Source: Xanthostigma xanthostigma
Taxonomy: Eukaryota; Arthropoda; Insecta; Raphidioptera; Raphidiidae
Length of the DNA stretch: 64,000 bases
Assembly: GCA_963575645.1 (NCBI GenBank)
Contig: OY754475.1
Location: forward strand, 3,472,001 to 3,536,000
Reading direction: 5' to 3'
A program made the translations under genes and the position numbers. Positions 1 to 12,769 of this stretch are shown here, one piece after another. The first letter of the stretch is position 1. Each line of letters opens with the position of its first letter. The notes under the pieces were generated by a model. It was not told the origin of the DNA. It saw only the letters and a list, made by a program, of their open reading frames with translations, and did no database searches.

Positions 1-1359
1 TATAACAACTGCCTTAGGGATGCTTATATAAAGATTTTTTCTTTGATATATTCTATGCAAGTATTTTGTGTGACCATATTACATAATTTTTTACAAATAG
101 AACAAAACAATTCAAAAACTAGCTTTTCAATTTTAATAAATCCAGAAGTTTTATACTTCGATAAAACATTGATCCATAATTTTCCCATTTACTAATTTCG
201 TGTAATTTATAAAACTATTATAATTCGATGATGAAATAGTGCTGACGTACAGGCAATCATGTGTTAAATAAACCAAATGGTTAATATGACCCGAGGTATT
301 TAGACAACTAATGTGCAGAAATGTTTAAAGCGCACTCTTCAAGGGTTTTGTGACGAATGATGAAGTGTTCCATGCCATAGTGTATACATTGTTAAACCCT
401 TCTTTAGCCTGAGGCGTCCGCTACGCGCAACATGGTTCAATGGTTCTCCGCACAGTAAAATGAATAGGGTGCTAATAAAGGGTTAATGATTGAACACCCC
501 CTTGCCTCCAGTCAATGTTTAATTAGGTATGAAGTTAATTCGCCAGTATTTAGGACTAAAGTATTGAATTAATAGGACAGAACCATACATCGACATCACC
601 CATAGAAAACTTGCTACAATATTATATTACTTGACTGATTATGATTGTTGAATCTAGTATCACGGTGCCAACTCCTATGGAAATGTTGTCTTTAGAATGA
701 AACCCAAATAACCTTAAAAATCCCTTAATCTTGAATTCAATTCACTACATCCTATTACAAATACATTAAAAAAATGTATTAACACAAGGCCCTCATTAAA
801 CAACTGATTCTTTAGATGCCAGATTGCCGGAAGTCAAATGGCGACAACCAATCAGCGATCGACAGTGTATTGTCCACACTCATATGCACTCTCTCTCTAT
901 CCAACACTAATGATCCGTGCAAAATGAAACGTAAATCAAACGTGAAACCACACATGAGAAAACGATTTATAAACACCTTCATATATGCAACTAAAGTTAC
1001 TAAATACAATCTCTTTTGTCACAGAGAGAAAAAAATCCAGGCAATGGAGTGACAGGACCATGCCAACTTCAAAAATATTGACATTTGAGATTTATAACAA
1101 AAATAAAATTTCAAAACACTTTGTATACTTTCAAGGGCGATGGCAATTGTTTATTTCAAGCCATGTTCTATTATCCATAGACTCAAAAAGTCAAAATAAA
1201 ACAGCCATGTACAATCAACAACTAGGACTATAATAATATACTCGATTTTAATACTTTTTTAAAAAAAAACAACATTACTTTAAATAGTTGACGGGTATCT
1301 ACCTCAAAAACCAAGCGATTGAAGCTCAATAAGTACTTAAAAATGACAATTATGATTAT
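1..1359. other. AT-rich stretch without a recognised gene
   Basis: Only short overlapping open frames on both strands are present, at chance level. No tRNA, TIR pair or recognisable protein motif was found. A short GC-richer patch around 405-435 has no matching partner nearby. Confidence 0.6.
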
Positions 1360-1464
1360 TCAATTCACAGTGTGAAGATATTAAAATTATTTATTTGACA
1401 CACAATTTTCGGAGATGTGACATGAATTATTAGCTGTACTACCTGCAGAAAAAAACAAAAACAT

Positions 1465-1775
1465 ATTTTGATGTTTCAGAAAGAAATTTTTTTCAGCACT
1501 TTGCAGCTAAAATAAATTTGTTCAATTTTTAATAATTACTCAGATACGAATCCAACCATTTTAATTTTTTATAATTTTTCTATTAATAACTCAGTGGTCA
1601 GATAAATACGGCATGAACATCTTTTGATTTTTCAGGAAGGAAACGCATACGACAACACAGTTGAATTAGTTCGCTCAGTACTTTCCAGTTAAAATGTCCA
1701 ATTTTTAGTTTTTACTCAAATACTTAACCACGTTAATTTTCATAATTTTTCTTTTAACTGCTTGTGTTGAAAGAA
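1465..1775. repeat. Degenerate tandem duplication, period about 182 bp
   Basis: Two diverged copies follow each other. Shared landmarks are a dttttcagraagraa block, a cag-actttscag block, ttcaatttttaa/agt, a tttactcaratac block and a run ending in ttttcataatttttct. The spacing between cagcactttgcag (about 1494) and cagtactttccag (about 1676) is 182 bp. Weaker echoes (cagataaa-acg-ca) around 1600, 1798 and 2085 suggest an older array that extended to about 2190. No coding potential. Confidence 0.45.
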
Positions 1776-2189
1776 TAACTTCTTTAATCCACTGATCAGA
1801 TAAACGCACTGTAAAAAATAAATACTCGCTAGAGAAAGTTAACACCATCACCAATACTGCATAACGGTAAAAATTCAATATATTTATTTCAATCTGTTTA
1901 GAGTGACATGACAAATGTTTTCTGAATTTAAAGAAAAAGTTTTATCGAATTTTTAGTTACATATTTTTACAATTAAAAAAGCTGGAAGTTCTAAAACCAA
2001 GTTATTATTAGGATTTTCTAGTAGATAAAAAATGTTTCAATAGACTAAATGAAAAAGGAAATTATCTAATGCTATGCCTGGTGAGATACGCACTGTGAAT
2101 GTGACATTTTTTGTTTTTTTAATTTTTAATATCAGTAGTTGTTTTTGTACATGTTTTTATATTTTAGCGTCTTGATCAGTAATACCAGA

Positions 2190-3676
2190 ATTATAAAATA
2201 ATAAAACCAGATCGGAAAAAGTTCTATTCTAAGAAATAACCAATCACAAAAATCACGAGATTTGTTGATGTGAAGGAGGACAGTAAGCCAGCTTGTTCGA
2301 GTTGAAACATCGACTTAAGACAGTGCAAAGAAGATAAATATTTTGTTTTTTATCAAATTTGTAGAAAAGGAGAAAAACATATTCCCGAGCCGGGAGTAAT
2401 TAAGTCATCTCGGATTTCGCTCAAAATTTACAATATATACCTATACAATTGACATGTGTAACTCTTGGACTCCAATTATATAAAATTCAAGAGAATCATA
2501 ATATAATTAAATTATGATTTGAATATACTGCTAAGATTAAAAGAGAGTAGGTATTTTTCTACCCAAAATAATAAACATTCGGTCTAGAATAAGTTATCTG
2601 CAAGGTTGGTAAATTACAGAGGTTGCCCCGTTCCGTTCAATAGTAGATGACGTCATTTGACGGACCTATCAACTGATTTGCGTGGAAACAACTTCAATGT
2701 CAGTATTTAACAAATGTCAAAAAGATAAAAAACGACAGTGCAAAAAATCAAAAGACTGAATATTGATATTATTGGCAATTAAATCGAATTATAAAGTAAG
2801 AGATTTACATAGTCCTAGTTAACCACTGTTTGCGCAAACACAACATACGGATGTTTGATGATAAAAGTGCGATGGATCAATCAATAAGAATTTTAATCTG
2901 GAGTAATCACTGTAGGTACAAATTCCTTCTAAATCGTTGAATATGTTTACTATTCCAAGTGACGAAACGACATTTCGCAGGGCTTGTCATCGTCATACAA
3001 GCACAGGTTTTTTAAGTATTAAGTATAAACTATAAAGTGCGCGGTGCATTTTCTGTTGATCAAGTTGGCTGTTGGCGGCGTCTTGTCCAAGGCCGCCTTG
3101 AACCTACATACATACACACCTAAGCGTATGTGACGACATCAATTTAATTTCAATAGGAGTGTTTGACCAATGTTGACTTAATATTTTGTATTAGAAGTAC
3201 GCAAATCGTAATTTGTTTTTTATAGTTCTGGATTAGTAATATGTTACAGAACACGTCATAATGTGCTTAAATTCTTCAAATTATTTGTTGATGCAACGAT
3301 GTGTCAAATATTTACAAGAGTAACCCTATCGCGTAGAAAATTATGTCAATGTATTAATACAACATAATTGCTACACTTGTCCTTCATAAAGAGAATAAAA
3401 TAATAGATTGGACTATAAAATGCCGACATTTTAGCTCATATGCTATCAAAAAACAACAGAAAAGTAAGGGTATATTCCATAACATAAGGCACTGCTGATA
3501 AATGTTAATTCCACAATATGATTTACGTTCCACTTCATTATTTCGCTATAGAACACCCAGAAAAAGTTTAGAATAAGATTCGATTAAGAAAAACAAAACA
3601 ACACGCCGTTTAAACTCGCTAGCTAGTTGGCTACTGAGCGAGTGGAAAGTTTTGTGTGCCATCATCCCTATCACAC
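2190..3676. other. Intergenic, no recognised gene
   Basis: No ORF of note. A perfect CRE/AP-1-type octamer TGACGTCA lies near 2650 within a slightly GC-richer segment (2620-2690). A GC-rich hairpin-like stretch (ggcggcgtcttg...ccaaggccgcc) is near 3070-3100. Neither has supporting gene context. Confidence 0.5.
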
Positions 3677-4352
3677 TAAGGCTAGTCGCTGACAGACAAT
3701 TTTCAGTCGAGCGATAGTTGCGCAACAGTTTGATCATAACCGCGCTCACATATGCAACAAAACTATCGTGTCACACTAGGCGCGCGCACATGATACTGAA
3801 ATTGTTCAGTCGCATCATGGATTTTTTTTGCTGCAGTGTGTGCTCTCAAGTTAAGAAGACGAACGAAAATAAAAAAGAAGAAGAAATATTGGGTACACCC
3901 GATAACGGCATAGCGATTAATGAAAGGACAGTTTTATAAACTTCAGAATGAATCACGGTCTTACCCGGATAAATTCTTTGATTTTTATCGTATGAGTGTT
4001 AAAAGTTTTGATGATCTTCTAAATTTCATACGACCTTTCATCACTTATCAAGACACAATGTGGAGAAAGGCGATTCCTCCCGCAGAAAGACTTTCAGTTA
4101 CCAAAAATTTGTTGTCGCAAAGTGAACGTTGCAACTGTTTGATAACATGTGAGCTGAGACCCGTTGAAACGTAGCTGTTACAAAACAATTGCATGTAGTC
4201 GCGCGATCAAACGATTTGTGATAAAACACAAACTAAATAGTTGGTCAAACTGATCAGTTGTATGTGAGCTCACTGCCATATATCACTGTGGAAGTCACTC
4301 ATGCGATTAAAATGTTGCGCAACTGAAAATTGCCAGTCAGCGACTAGCCTAA
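3677..4352 (+). mobile_element. PIF/Harbinger DNA transposon, internally deleted
   Basis: The ends are inverted repeats. The left end starts GGCTAGTCGCTGAC at 3680 and continues through a caattttcagt block to gttgcgcaac. The right end is its reverse complement and finishes at 4349. Each side is flanked by TAA (3677-3679 and 4350-4352), the 3-bp TSD (TAA/TTA type) expected of the PIF/Harbinger superfamily. The 670-bp interior holds only the beginning of a transposase (see the pseudogene), so the copy is non-autonomous. The flanks (cgctagctagttggcta before, gctcgttggctagtaga after) partly mirror each other, so it may sit inside an older element. Confidence 0.85.
3848..4174 (+). pseudogene. PIF/Harbinger transposase N-terminal fragment (HARBI1-like)
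   Basis: In the frame of an ATG at 3920, the segment from 3848 reads a basic stretch followed by the WVHPI motif (3890-3904). An in-frame TAG follows at 3911, then FYKLQ, an FFDFYRMSVKSFDDLL block, QDTMWRKAI and PPAERLSVT. This order is the usual start of HARBI1-like DDE transposases (…WVHPI…FFxYFRMS…FDxLL…YRxxIxPxERLxxTLRxLATG). Homology stops just after ERLSVT, and the frame closes at 4172-4174. The whole DDE catalytic domain is missing, so this is a dead fragment. An upstream ATG at 3817 lies in another frame, implying a frameshift as well as the stop. It lies inside TIRs and TAA duplications that independently identify the superfamily. The family call is firm and lack of function is near certain. 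Confidence 0.85.
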
Positions 4353-5695
4353 GCTCGTTGGCTAGTAGATTATAAACACGCTCAATGTAATCGAGCCTTT
4401 ACACTGCCGACCGGAATCAATTCCAATCTATGGAATGTTGTACACGGCTATTTTTTGGAAGGAACGTGCGTACGCGCGTCCGTGTTTCGTAGTATGTGTT
4501 GGAGCGGTCCGGCGACAACTTTCATAGCTTCCTAGATAGATATAGTGGACAGTGATATGTGTGCCTTAGCCGGTCAGCTTAGCTCATTGTGACATAGCTA
4601 TGCTGTATGCATTACCATGTTTAGAATTAACCCATTTGAAAAAAATAGAAACAAATCTGCTTAAATCTGTAATCCATATCAAATAGATATCACAAAAAGT
4701 GTTTCAAAACAAAATTATAAGCAGAGAAGTTCCGGAATGGAATAGTTGATAATAATCAGCTGCGATATTTTTTGCGTATAAAAAGAATAATAATCCAAAC
4801 TGTCAAACAATATTTCACGTAAATATGGCTTTTCGATTTTTGAATTGCCATCAAAAACGTCCAGCAAATTAGCCGAAACGACGAATTTTGTATGTTTAAT
4901 AATAATCCTTAATATGAAACTGCTCATTTTTTTTAAAACATAAATTTTTTAATTTATTATGTTATTTAATTTTTAATTGGCCATTCATTTTACATACAAA
5001 ATTACAATTATATAATAATAATTGTATGAGAATACTCGAAAAATTGAGAGTCGAATAAACAAAAAAAGGCGTCCTCGAAACAATGATACTGATGTACCTA
5101 TCGAGCAGTAAAAAAAGCATACCTACTTTAAAATGTGTCTCCTCGTAGTTGACCACTATAAAATAGTGGATATAGAGAAACACTATGTTTGAATATAAAA
5201 GAAAATACCGCTACCCAAATGGTCTTAAAAGCCATATACTGCTATGTGTCATCTGATTACTAATTTTTAAGCTGATGTAACTTAATATCTTGGAGTAACA
5301 GTTAAGGAATTAATAATTGTAAGATTTCGACGATTTTAGACGAAAAAGATTTCGTCATATTTATATTCCATCGTAAGTATTATAAATTGAACAACGCGTA
5401 TCTAACAAAGATATAGAAAAATACAAACTTTTGTTTATCTTTTTTAGACGGTTGTCCAGTTATGTGGTTATAGATGTATATTATGGCAAATAATCCAACC
5501 GTGGATTTTTTGCTGACTCATTACAGCAGTTTATGAATAAGCTTTATTCTATCGGAATTGTCTTTTGTTTTTATTTATTTTTTCTTCTTCATATGTGTAT
5601 GCGATTGATAACACTCTGTAAGTGGACCTTAGGTCTGTTGAGTGGATAAAATAAATAAATAAATAGTGTTGAAAACACAAAATTAAAAAATGTCT
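4353..5695. other. AT-rich spacer without a recognised gene
   Basis: Around 4440-4610 is a moderately GC-rich patch with no ORF. The rest is AT-rich with chance-level short frames and no TIR pair or RNA gene. Confidence 0.5.
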
Positions 5696-6357
5696 TCGAC
5701 TCCAAAAACCGAGACCATCAACCGAGAACATAGCGCAATTAATATTATTCAAATCAAACTAACAGCAAAATCCGGATGTACTATATGGTAGAATAAAAAT
5801 AACCACCACTGATTAAGTCGGTCCAGCACGACCAGACATAGAAAATGTTATTTGTAGCGCCACCGAGCTGATTTAATTAATTAGACTCGAAACGTCATAA
5901 TATCAACAAAGTCTATTCGACTCCAAAACCCGAGACCATTAACTGAGAACATAGCGCAATTAATATTATTCAAATCAAACTAACAGCAAAATCCGGATGT
6001 ACTATATGGTAGAATAACAATAACCACCGGAGATTAAGTCGGTCCAGCACGACCAGACATAGAAAATGTTATTTGTAGCGCCACCGACCTGATTTAATTA
6101 ATTAGGCTCGAAACGTCATAATATCAACAAAGTCTATTCGACTCCAAAACCCGAGACCATTAACCGAGAACATAGCGCAATTAATATTATTCAAATCAAA
6201 CTAACAGCAAAATCCTGATGTACTATATGGTAGAATTTCAATAAAAACCCAAGATTAAGTCGGTCCAGCACGACCAGACATAGAAAATGTTATTTGTAGC
6301 GCCACCGACCTGATTTAATTAATTAGGCTCGAAACGTCATAATATCAACAAAGTCTA
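5696..6357. repeat. Satellite-like tandem array, three 221-bp units
   Basis: Units start at the tcgactccaaaa landmark at 5696, 5917 and 6138, so the period is exactly 221 bp twice. The copies are nearly identical. Most differences cluster in one window about 110 bp into each unit (the segment before agattaagtcgg), which differs in all three. Each unit holds a gtagcgccaccg block and a ctcgaaacgtcataat block. The array ends at about 6357, where the sequence turns unique. No coding frame runs through the units. It could be a short satellite seed or tandem copies of a small retroelement. Confidence 0.9.
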
Positions 6358-6475
6358 CTAGTCGTTAATTTTATTGCAATGTAATTATGATCAGAAAAAA
6401 TAATCCCTATATTATTAAACGAGCTAATCTTGTTACCTATGTACCTATCTACCTAATACCTATGTCCCTAAATAT

Positions 6476-6705
6476 TTTCTCGAACACGGCCCTAACGATT
6501 TGGATGAAATTTACTGAAAAGGGATCAAAAAATCGTTTTAGCTAGGTCTCATCTCTCGAAAAAATCGTTTTCTTACAAATTTTATTATTATAAAAATCAA
6601 TTTTTTGACGTATGAAAATACTTAAATATTGTAAGTAGGTTTTGGAATTTAATACAAACAATGAAACAATTGTTTTCAAAATATTATGACAGTTAATCTT
6701 TAATT
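6476..6705 (+). repeat. Dispersed repeat A, copy 1 (non-LTR tail-like)
   Basis: This segment matches 15982-16220 in the same orientation, from ctcgaa-acggccctaacg through atgaaatttactgaaaaggg, the agctaggtctcatctctc block, and tgtaagtaggttttggaa to attatgaca-ttaatctt. The wording ctcgaaaacggcc…aacgatt…gatgaaattt resembles the 3' region of RTE-like non-LTR elements in Lepidoptera (from memory). Just downstream, near 6715-6750, a ttccgagcaaagctcggtca motif is another typical lepidopteran repeat end. No coding potential. Confidence 0.75.
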
Positions 6706-7826
6706 ACTATCCAAGTGAGACCTTTCCGAGCAAAGCTCGGTCACCCAGATACTAAAATTAATTACCTATTGAAAAAAATCCTTTGGAACGTTTTGAGGAC
6801 TGCATTTTGTATATTTATTGTTTTATAGAACTTTTATTATCGCATAAATATTTTTAGCAAGAAGTTGTAATTAAATCACCTGATAAAGGGACACGTGCTT
6901 GATATGTTTTTTTACAACTCTAGACAAAATACTTATACTGTCTACTTTCGAATATAAGAGATAAAGAATATCGCACTTAGAAATGTTTAAATGCAACAAT
7001 AACGGTTATTTGAAGTTTTTAAAATAAATTATTAACTTTTCTGAAAACACACTTTGAGGAAAAGGACGGGGCAATTTCAAATAAAACATAAAGATTCCGA
7101 TTTTAAATACTGATGGGCGGTGACACAATAAGTTAAAATCTAAAGACAAAAAGAACACGGAACTTCCTTATTTGTTTCCTTAATTCAAACGTAAATAATG
7201 CTTCATATTACTCCGAGCCTATATTACACTCAATTTACACTCATTCGGATGTGATCATTGGTTAGACAGATCTCTTGATGAAATCGGACTCTAAGATGCC
7301 GTTCTAAGATATTAGCAAAACATTTTCAACCACACTAGTAAACAGTTTGAACTGAAAAAAACTATTCAAAAAAGAAATTAAAGATTCCTTATCAAAGAAT
7401 TTTAAGAACAATTGATCCTGTTTGATGTCATTGATCTCATCATCGTAACTTTATCTAAGAGATTAAAACGCAGTTTCCATATATACAAAAATGTCAGTTA
7501 CGAATAAACGCGTTACTTTGTATAATTAAATGAAAAAAGTGATCAAAGCAATGTCTTCAAACTCGCTAATTCTGCACGTCCGCACTAATTCATTTCTAAT
7601 TCTAACAGTATATCAGGAATTTATTAAAATTGAGGGAAAAAAATTCATTCTCATAACGTACGTAACGGCATCGGCCATTTAACACGTTTTAAACCATAAA
7701 AAATGGCAAAACTAACAATAAAAAATATAATCGTTGATTTCTTAGTCATCTTCATTTTGATGATATTCATATGGATAAAAAATAACTGTCAACCTATAAA
7801 AATACCGGAACTATCGTGGAATAAAC
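6706..7826. other. AT-rich spacer, no recognised gene
   Basis: Apart from the repeat-tail motif at 6715-6750, I see nothing above background. Confidence 0.55.
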
Positions 7827-8060
7827 TTAAAGACCGCTGCACACGAGACTGGTTTCGCTGCTGAAATCGCTGTTGGAACTAGTGCTGACTGTGAAGCTTC
7901 GACTCCGTTGCTAGGTGACAGGCTGTATTTCAAAATTTTAAAATCTGGGCTATTTTCCTTGCTAAATTCTCCGTCCATTTTTGTTGACATTTGAACAAAA
8001 CAGCACGTATACAACAGTAAAATCTAGCGGGAAACCCACCCTCGTCTGCAGTGGCATTAA
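7827..8060. mobile_element. MITE flanked by TTAA
   Basis: The left end (from 7831) reads agaccgctgcacacgag…tggtttc-gct. The reverse complement of the right end (to 8056) reads tgccactgcagacgag…tgggtttcccgct, an imperfect TIR of about 30 bp. Both ends are preceded or followed by TTAA (7827-7830 and 8057-8060; TTAAA if one more base is counted). A TTAA duplication is the piggyBac-type target, so a piggyBac-related MITE is the first guess. The TIR does not start with the usual CCC, so the superfamily is uncertain. The interior (226 bp) has no gene. Confidence 0.6.
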
Positions 8061-10049
8061 ATTAGCAAGTTTAATACAAATAAAATTTAAAGACCTCACT
8101 AAGTTTTGTACGTCTAATTTATGAAACTATCAAAGATTAAGAAAACAATACAATAAGACTTCACACTTGACCTCCGTGCTTTGAATCGAACGGATTCACA
8201 CAAAGTAGATGCAACATCGGAGTTATTAGTTAAAACCTGGGACTTGAGAATGACAGATGATGGCAAAGAAAACCATGAACCTTTGTAAACAAAATTTACC
8301 TTGTAACAAACGAAAGTAAGAAAGGGGTTTATAATTTACAATTCAAATTGATTATGGATATTCTAGTTTATTCAACAAGTGGTTTATAAAACAGCAGTTG
8401 CCAAACTGTAATCCAGAATAACTCATGCAATATAATCAAACAATAATAACTCAAGTTACATATGTTTCCTTAGTGAAATTATTGACGGGAATTAGAGATA
8501 TATTAAACTATTGGAAACACCTTTAAAGAGAAAATGTAAAGCAAAATTATCTACATATATAATTACCTATTGTATGTCTTAAACAATGTAGTAAAATGTG
8601 AAAAACAAATTACAAAACGTCAAAATACTAGGACAGATCTTTAATAGATTCTAAATATAAAACGTAAATTAAATAAAAAGAACAAATAATTGAGTAAATT
8701 ATAACAATCGTGACTTTTCACAAATATATTACAGACTCAAACAAACGTTGAAAATATTGTTGTATTGAACAGAAGACAAAGTGGCCGGATATATCGATTT
8801 CTATTCTCTAGTTTAAATGTTGTAAAAAAGTGACATCAATATACGATAGAAAAACTATTTTAATCAATACCTAGTCTAAACTACACTTTTGTATTGTTTT
8901 TGAAATAACTGAATAATAAAGTTTCCGAGCACCAATAAAAATTGTACCAACTTTACAGATAAATAAAATCAAATGAATACATTCTTATTAGAAGCATGGG
9001 GAACAAAAAAAAAATAAAGTATTCATTTATGGTATGTTATGGTATAATAATTATGTTGGTATTTATATAAAAAAAAGCAGAGACAAATATTGCAAATTAC
9101 AAGGTGCACAAGAACACTCAGGAAGTCCAAAAAGTAATACCAATCACCGGGTCAATTTCATATACATTTAAAAAAATATACCCATATTTGTTGTATTTTG
9201 AAGTTATGACATTTATGACATTTTACACAAAATATTTTGTGGAAGAAAAACAGCATAAGTGTGAAGTTTAGGCCACTCATAAAAATTAGGTAAATTTTTA
9301 GATAAACAGGAGTATCTGTAGTACTGAGTTACCATCTGCCCAAAGCAGTTTTCAGGGCTAACTTCCCAGTTAAAATGTTGGTAATAATAATCATTTTTAA
9401 GACAGAAAAGTGATAATTTTAATCATAATCTAGAATTGATCTTTTGGTACTCATTTTTTGTTCTCGAGAATTCGTCCCAGAAAGAAATTGACCACGTACG
9501 TCATACACATGTATGCAGTATCGATTTTATAGAATTTGCATCGGCGGGGTTCCTCATGGTTTGATCCCGCTAGACTCTTTTTCTTTGCGGCGTTTCGTTA
9601 CACATTCAATTTAGATTTGTCCTACCGTGCGAAATGAAATTTTACTTTAAAAAACAATTATTATATAACTATAAGAATGTACGAAACAAAGTGAAGAAGA
9701 TAAATAAAGAGAACACATTGACAAATCAGTGAGGCAAAAATGTAACACGATTTTGGCCACAGTAAGTTGTAAACACGATGTTACATACAATATATTCAGT
9801 GTAAAATAGAGGCTAGCGAAAAGAATGAAAAATTATCATCTCGTCTCTGTAATGCATAACAAGATTACGATGTGCTACCAAACTGTAGAATTCATGCATG
9901 GAATACGAACCAACGATACCTACACACAGCGCCAGAGCGCTATTATTAAAAACAAGATTTTCTACTAAATCTGATAGATCAAAACTCCATGTTTTACTCA
10001 GTGGGTAAATTTTCAATGAAGCGGGATAAAAAGCGAGTCAGTCAGAACA
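8061..10049. other. Intergenic, no recognised gene
   Basis: AT-rich with only short chance frames. A mildly GC-richer stretch at 9470-9600 gives no convincing open frame. Confidence 0.5.
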
Positions 10050-10489
10050 GATGATTTAGGGCACTTAAAAATTTATGAGAGATTATACGTTCTAAATATT
10101 TTTCAAACATTCTAGAAGACAGCCGTCGGGCACCCATCAGGAGAAGATAAAGCACGACAAGGTACTCTTGCAGAAGAAAATATAGGTCGAACCATTCAAT
10201 GGGTATAGTCAGAGATTGGAAGGTCATAACTTCGATTCAAACATCAATATTCAAACACCACTTTGAAATTTTGTTTGTAGGGATTTCCAAAAAGATGATT
10301 TAGAAACGCACTTAAAAATTAATGAGAGATTATACGTTCTAAATATTTTTCAAAAGGACAGTTTTTAATGGCTGCACGACAAAGACTAGTCAACATTCTA
10401 GAAGACAGCCGTCGTGCACCCACCAGAGGAAGATGAAGCACGACAAGGTACTCCCATTGCAGAATTAAACAATAGTTCGAACCGTTCGA
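10050..10489. repeat. Direct duplication with an internal insertion/deletion
   Basis: Copy 1 (10050-10199) and copy 2 (10294-10489) share atgatttag…gcacttaaaaatt, gagagattatacgttctaaa, cattctagaagacagccgtcg, gcacccaycag, and agcacgacaaggtactc, ending at ggttcgaacc/rtcgaaccattc. Copy 2 carries about 45 extra bases (aggacagtttttaatggctgcacgac…) that copy 1 lacks. In one forward frame copy 2 reads AARQRLVNILEDSRRAP, which looks protein-like, but I cannot place it in a family. It may be decayed coding sequence of an unidentified element, duplicated locally. Confidence 0.75.
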
Positions 10490-11200
10490 ATAACAAAAAA
10501 AAAATGTCATATTTGATTTGTACTACAAGACACTTTTTGTATCTATTCAAATTGCCGAAACGTAGAAATACTACAGCAGAGATTTAAAACTCATTTTCGA
10601 AATAATAATGCAAGGGCATTTTGCATTTCTTAAAAATCAGCGACAAAACATATCTATTAAGCAGAATGAAATTGTCCAAAAGCAACGCAAAATTGCGATA
10701 CATGTAAAATGTAAGATTGAGAACAAGACACGAGTTAGAGATCGCTGTAAAGTTGGCCAAGCCAGGTGACCACTGACACCGATGACCTTAACTTAGAGAA
10801 ATGACCTGAACGTATGCACAGGTGGGTTCGATCACAACAGGTAGTCAAACGTCGTAACGTTTGACCCGTATTTAATACAACTGAATACGCGATGACACTT
10901 AAATCTTATAAAATACGATACGGTTTGCTGTTTTAACTATAAAAATATTAGATGTACGACCACAAATCATATGCAAAATTGATTATACCCATGAACTGTT
11001 TGGAAAGAGAACCAATACACGAGATATATAACAAGAAGCAGTAGTTATTTACACACTTTTGAAATAAATAAGGAAAAAAGGACTGCAGGTTTTTTTCATA
11101 CATTTTAGGCGCCTGCGATACGACTTGCAACACTAAATCTCCTTTAACAGATTTGAGCAAAAACTGAACAAGTAAAGTTTCCTTTGATTCAATGTTCTAT
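10490..11200. other. Intergenic; one small perfect palindrome
   Basis: A perfect 8-bp inverted repeat, gtcaaacg…cgtttgac, with a 6-nt loop lies at 10844-10865. It sits in a slightly GC-richer patch (10735-10870) that also holds ggtgacc and atgacct half-sites. No gene was recognised. Confidence 0.5.
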
Positions 11201-11201
11201 A

Positions 11202-11475
11202 ATAATATTATGTCTATGAGAAGTTTAATAAATATTTTTTCATCTATTTTCATATAAATCCTTCTTATTACGTCAAGGCGCTTTTTTGTGCGCTTGGACT
11301 TAATAATCAATTTTCAAATAAAAAAAGAATCTTTAGTTATGGATGAAGTAATAATAATATTATATCTATCCGCAGAAGTTTGAAATATATTTTTTTTTAT
11401 CTATTTTCCTATAATCACTTCCTATAATCATTTTTAATGCGTCAAGGCGTTTTTTTGTGTGCCTAGACTTTAGAG
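11202..11475. repeat. Tandem duplication, period about 169 bp
   Basis: Two diverged copies share taataatattat-tctat, catctattttc-tata, cgtcaaggcg and tttttgtg-gc-t-gact. The cgtcaaggcg landmark is at 11271 and 11440. AT-rich and non-coding. Confidence 0.6.
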
Positions 11476-12769
11476 ATTTTGTTTAGGTGAAGTGTCGATA
11501 TTCGAAGATTGTGGCGAGATTTCCAATAAACAATCATGACAACACTGCTGATGAATTAACCATGGTTCATGAGCCTGTTGTTACCGCTGTTCCTGATTCC
11601 ATCAACTGAATAACTCACAAGAGATTAGGAATCTCAATTTTTCATATTATGCAAAACATCGCTCACGATCTGTTATTTTTCCAACAGACGGCTAGAATTT
11701 CATTAAAAGACGAATTTTGAGTCGAAAAATGATATGTACGTAAAGTGGAAGTCATGTGCAAATATTGCAAACAATTGAAAAGAAAAACAGCTCCAATATT
11801 GTAGGTAAAAAAAGATAGAATTTGAATTTCCGAAATTCTCGTCCGTGTAAAACTCGCCAATAAATAAAATCTGGGGTCACGACTAACAAAAAGACACCTG
11901 ATCTAAAATTAAATTAACTGTCTTTTTTTAAGGTAGATACACTTTTCAAACACTCAAACAGGATATATTATCAAAAATGTCAGGCTCCAAATAATTAAAG
12001 ACTTGGTTGAACATAAGAATCTCATAGATGCTTCGCGAAACCACAAGAAATTGTATCGATAAAAATCAGTAAAAAATCATTTTAATTTGAACTTTAAAAC
12101 TAAATCTGCACTGGACCAGAAAAACAAATATTTTTCCAATTTTTAGAGAATTGCATCAACGAGACTATTTGTATTTTTTTTTATAAAAATATTCCTAGCA
12201 AAAACAATCCATCATACTATTTATCTCAAATTGCCTGAATTTAGCGATCTTTTTGAATTTGGGAATCAGAAGAATGCGTCAAAGAAAATGCGTATTTTTC
12301 TCCCAACATTTTGGGTTGTCAATATCGTAGCAAAAGCAATATCACTAAATTTTGTATAATATTATATCACTAAATCACAAATACTCCAGTATATTACAAA
12401 TATCACCTCTGAAACAAGGTTAGGCATGTCTAGATTGACATTTATACTTCCCTAAGGAATTGATTACTGGAGGGCTTCGCTCGGGGTTCGTAGCACAGTG
12501 ACGTACGTGAAAGATTATTACCATGTATCGACGTATTGGTCGTGGAAAATTATAAAAAAACGAGATTGGCCAAAACTAATTTAAGAAATCATTCGAGAAA
12601 ATCGTAGGTTTGATTAGAAACAAGTCAAAAAATCAACTAAACTCAAAAACCAAACTGCAACCACAAAACAAATAGTTCCGAATCGAATGTTAATTATTAA
12701 AATAAATAACAAAATTATTGCAATAACGAATTCTTCAATAACAATGCGACAAACTTTGTTATAATAACT
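11476..12769. other. Intergenic, no recognised gene
   Basis: Chance-level short frames only. A short GC-richer bit at 12465-12515 (gggcttcgctcggggttcgt) resembles the exposed end of a lepidopteran retroelement tail, but it is too short to assign. Confidence 0.5.

Noticed and set aside
5860..6357. Hammerhead ribozyme in the 221-bp tandem units
   Set aside because: A cgaaacgtcata word is present, but the expected CUGANGA side reads ctgattt and no stem II pairs between them.
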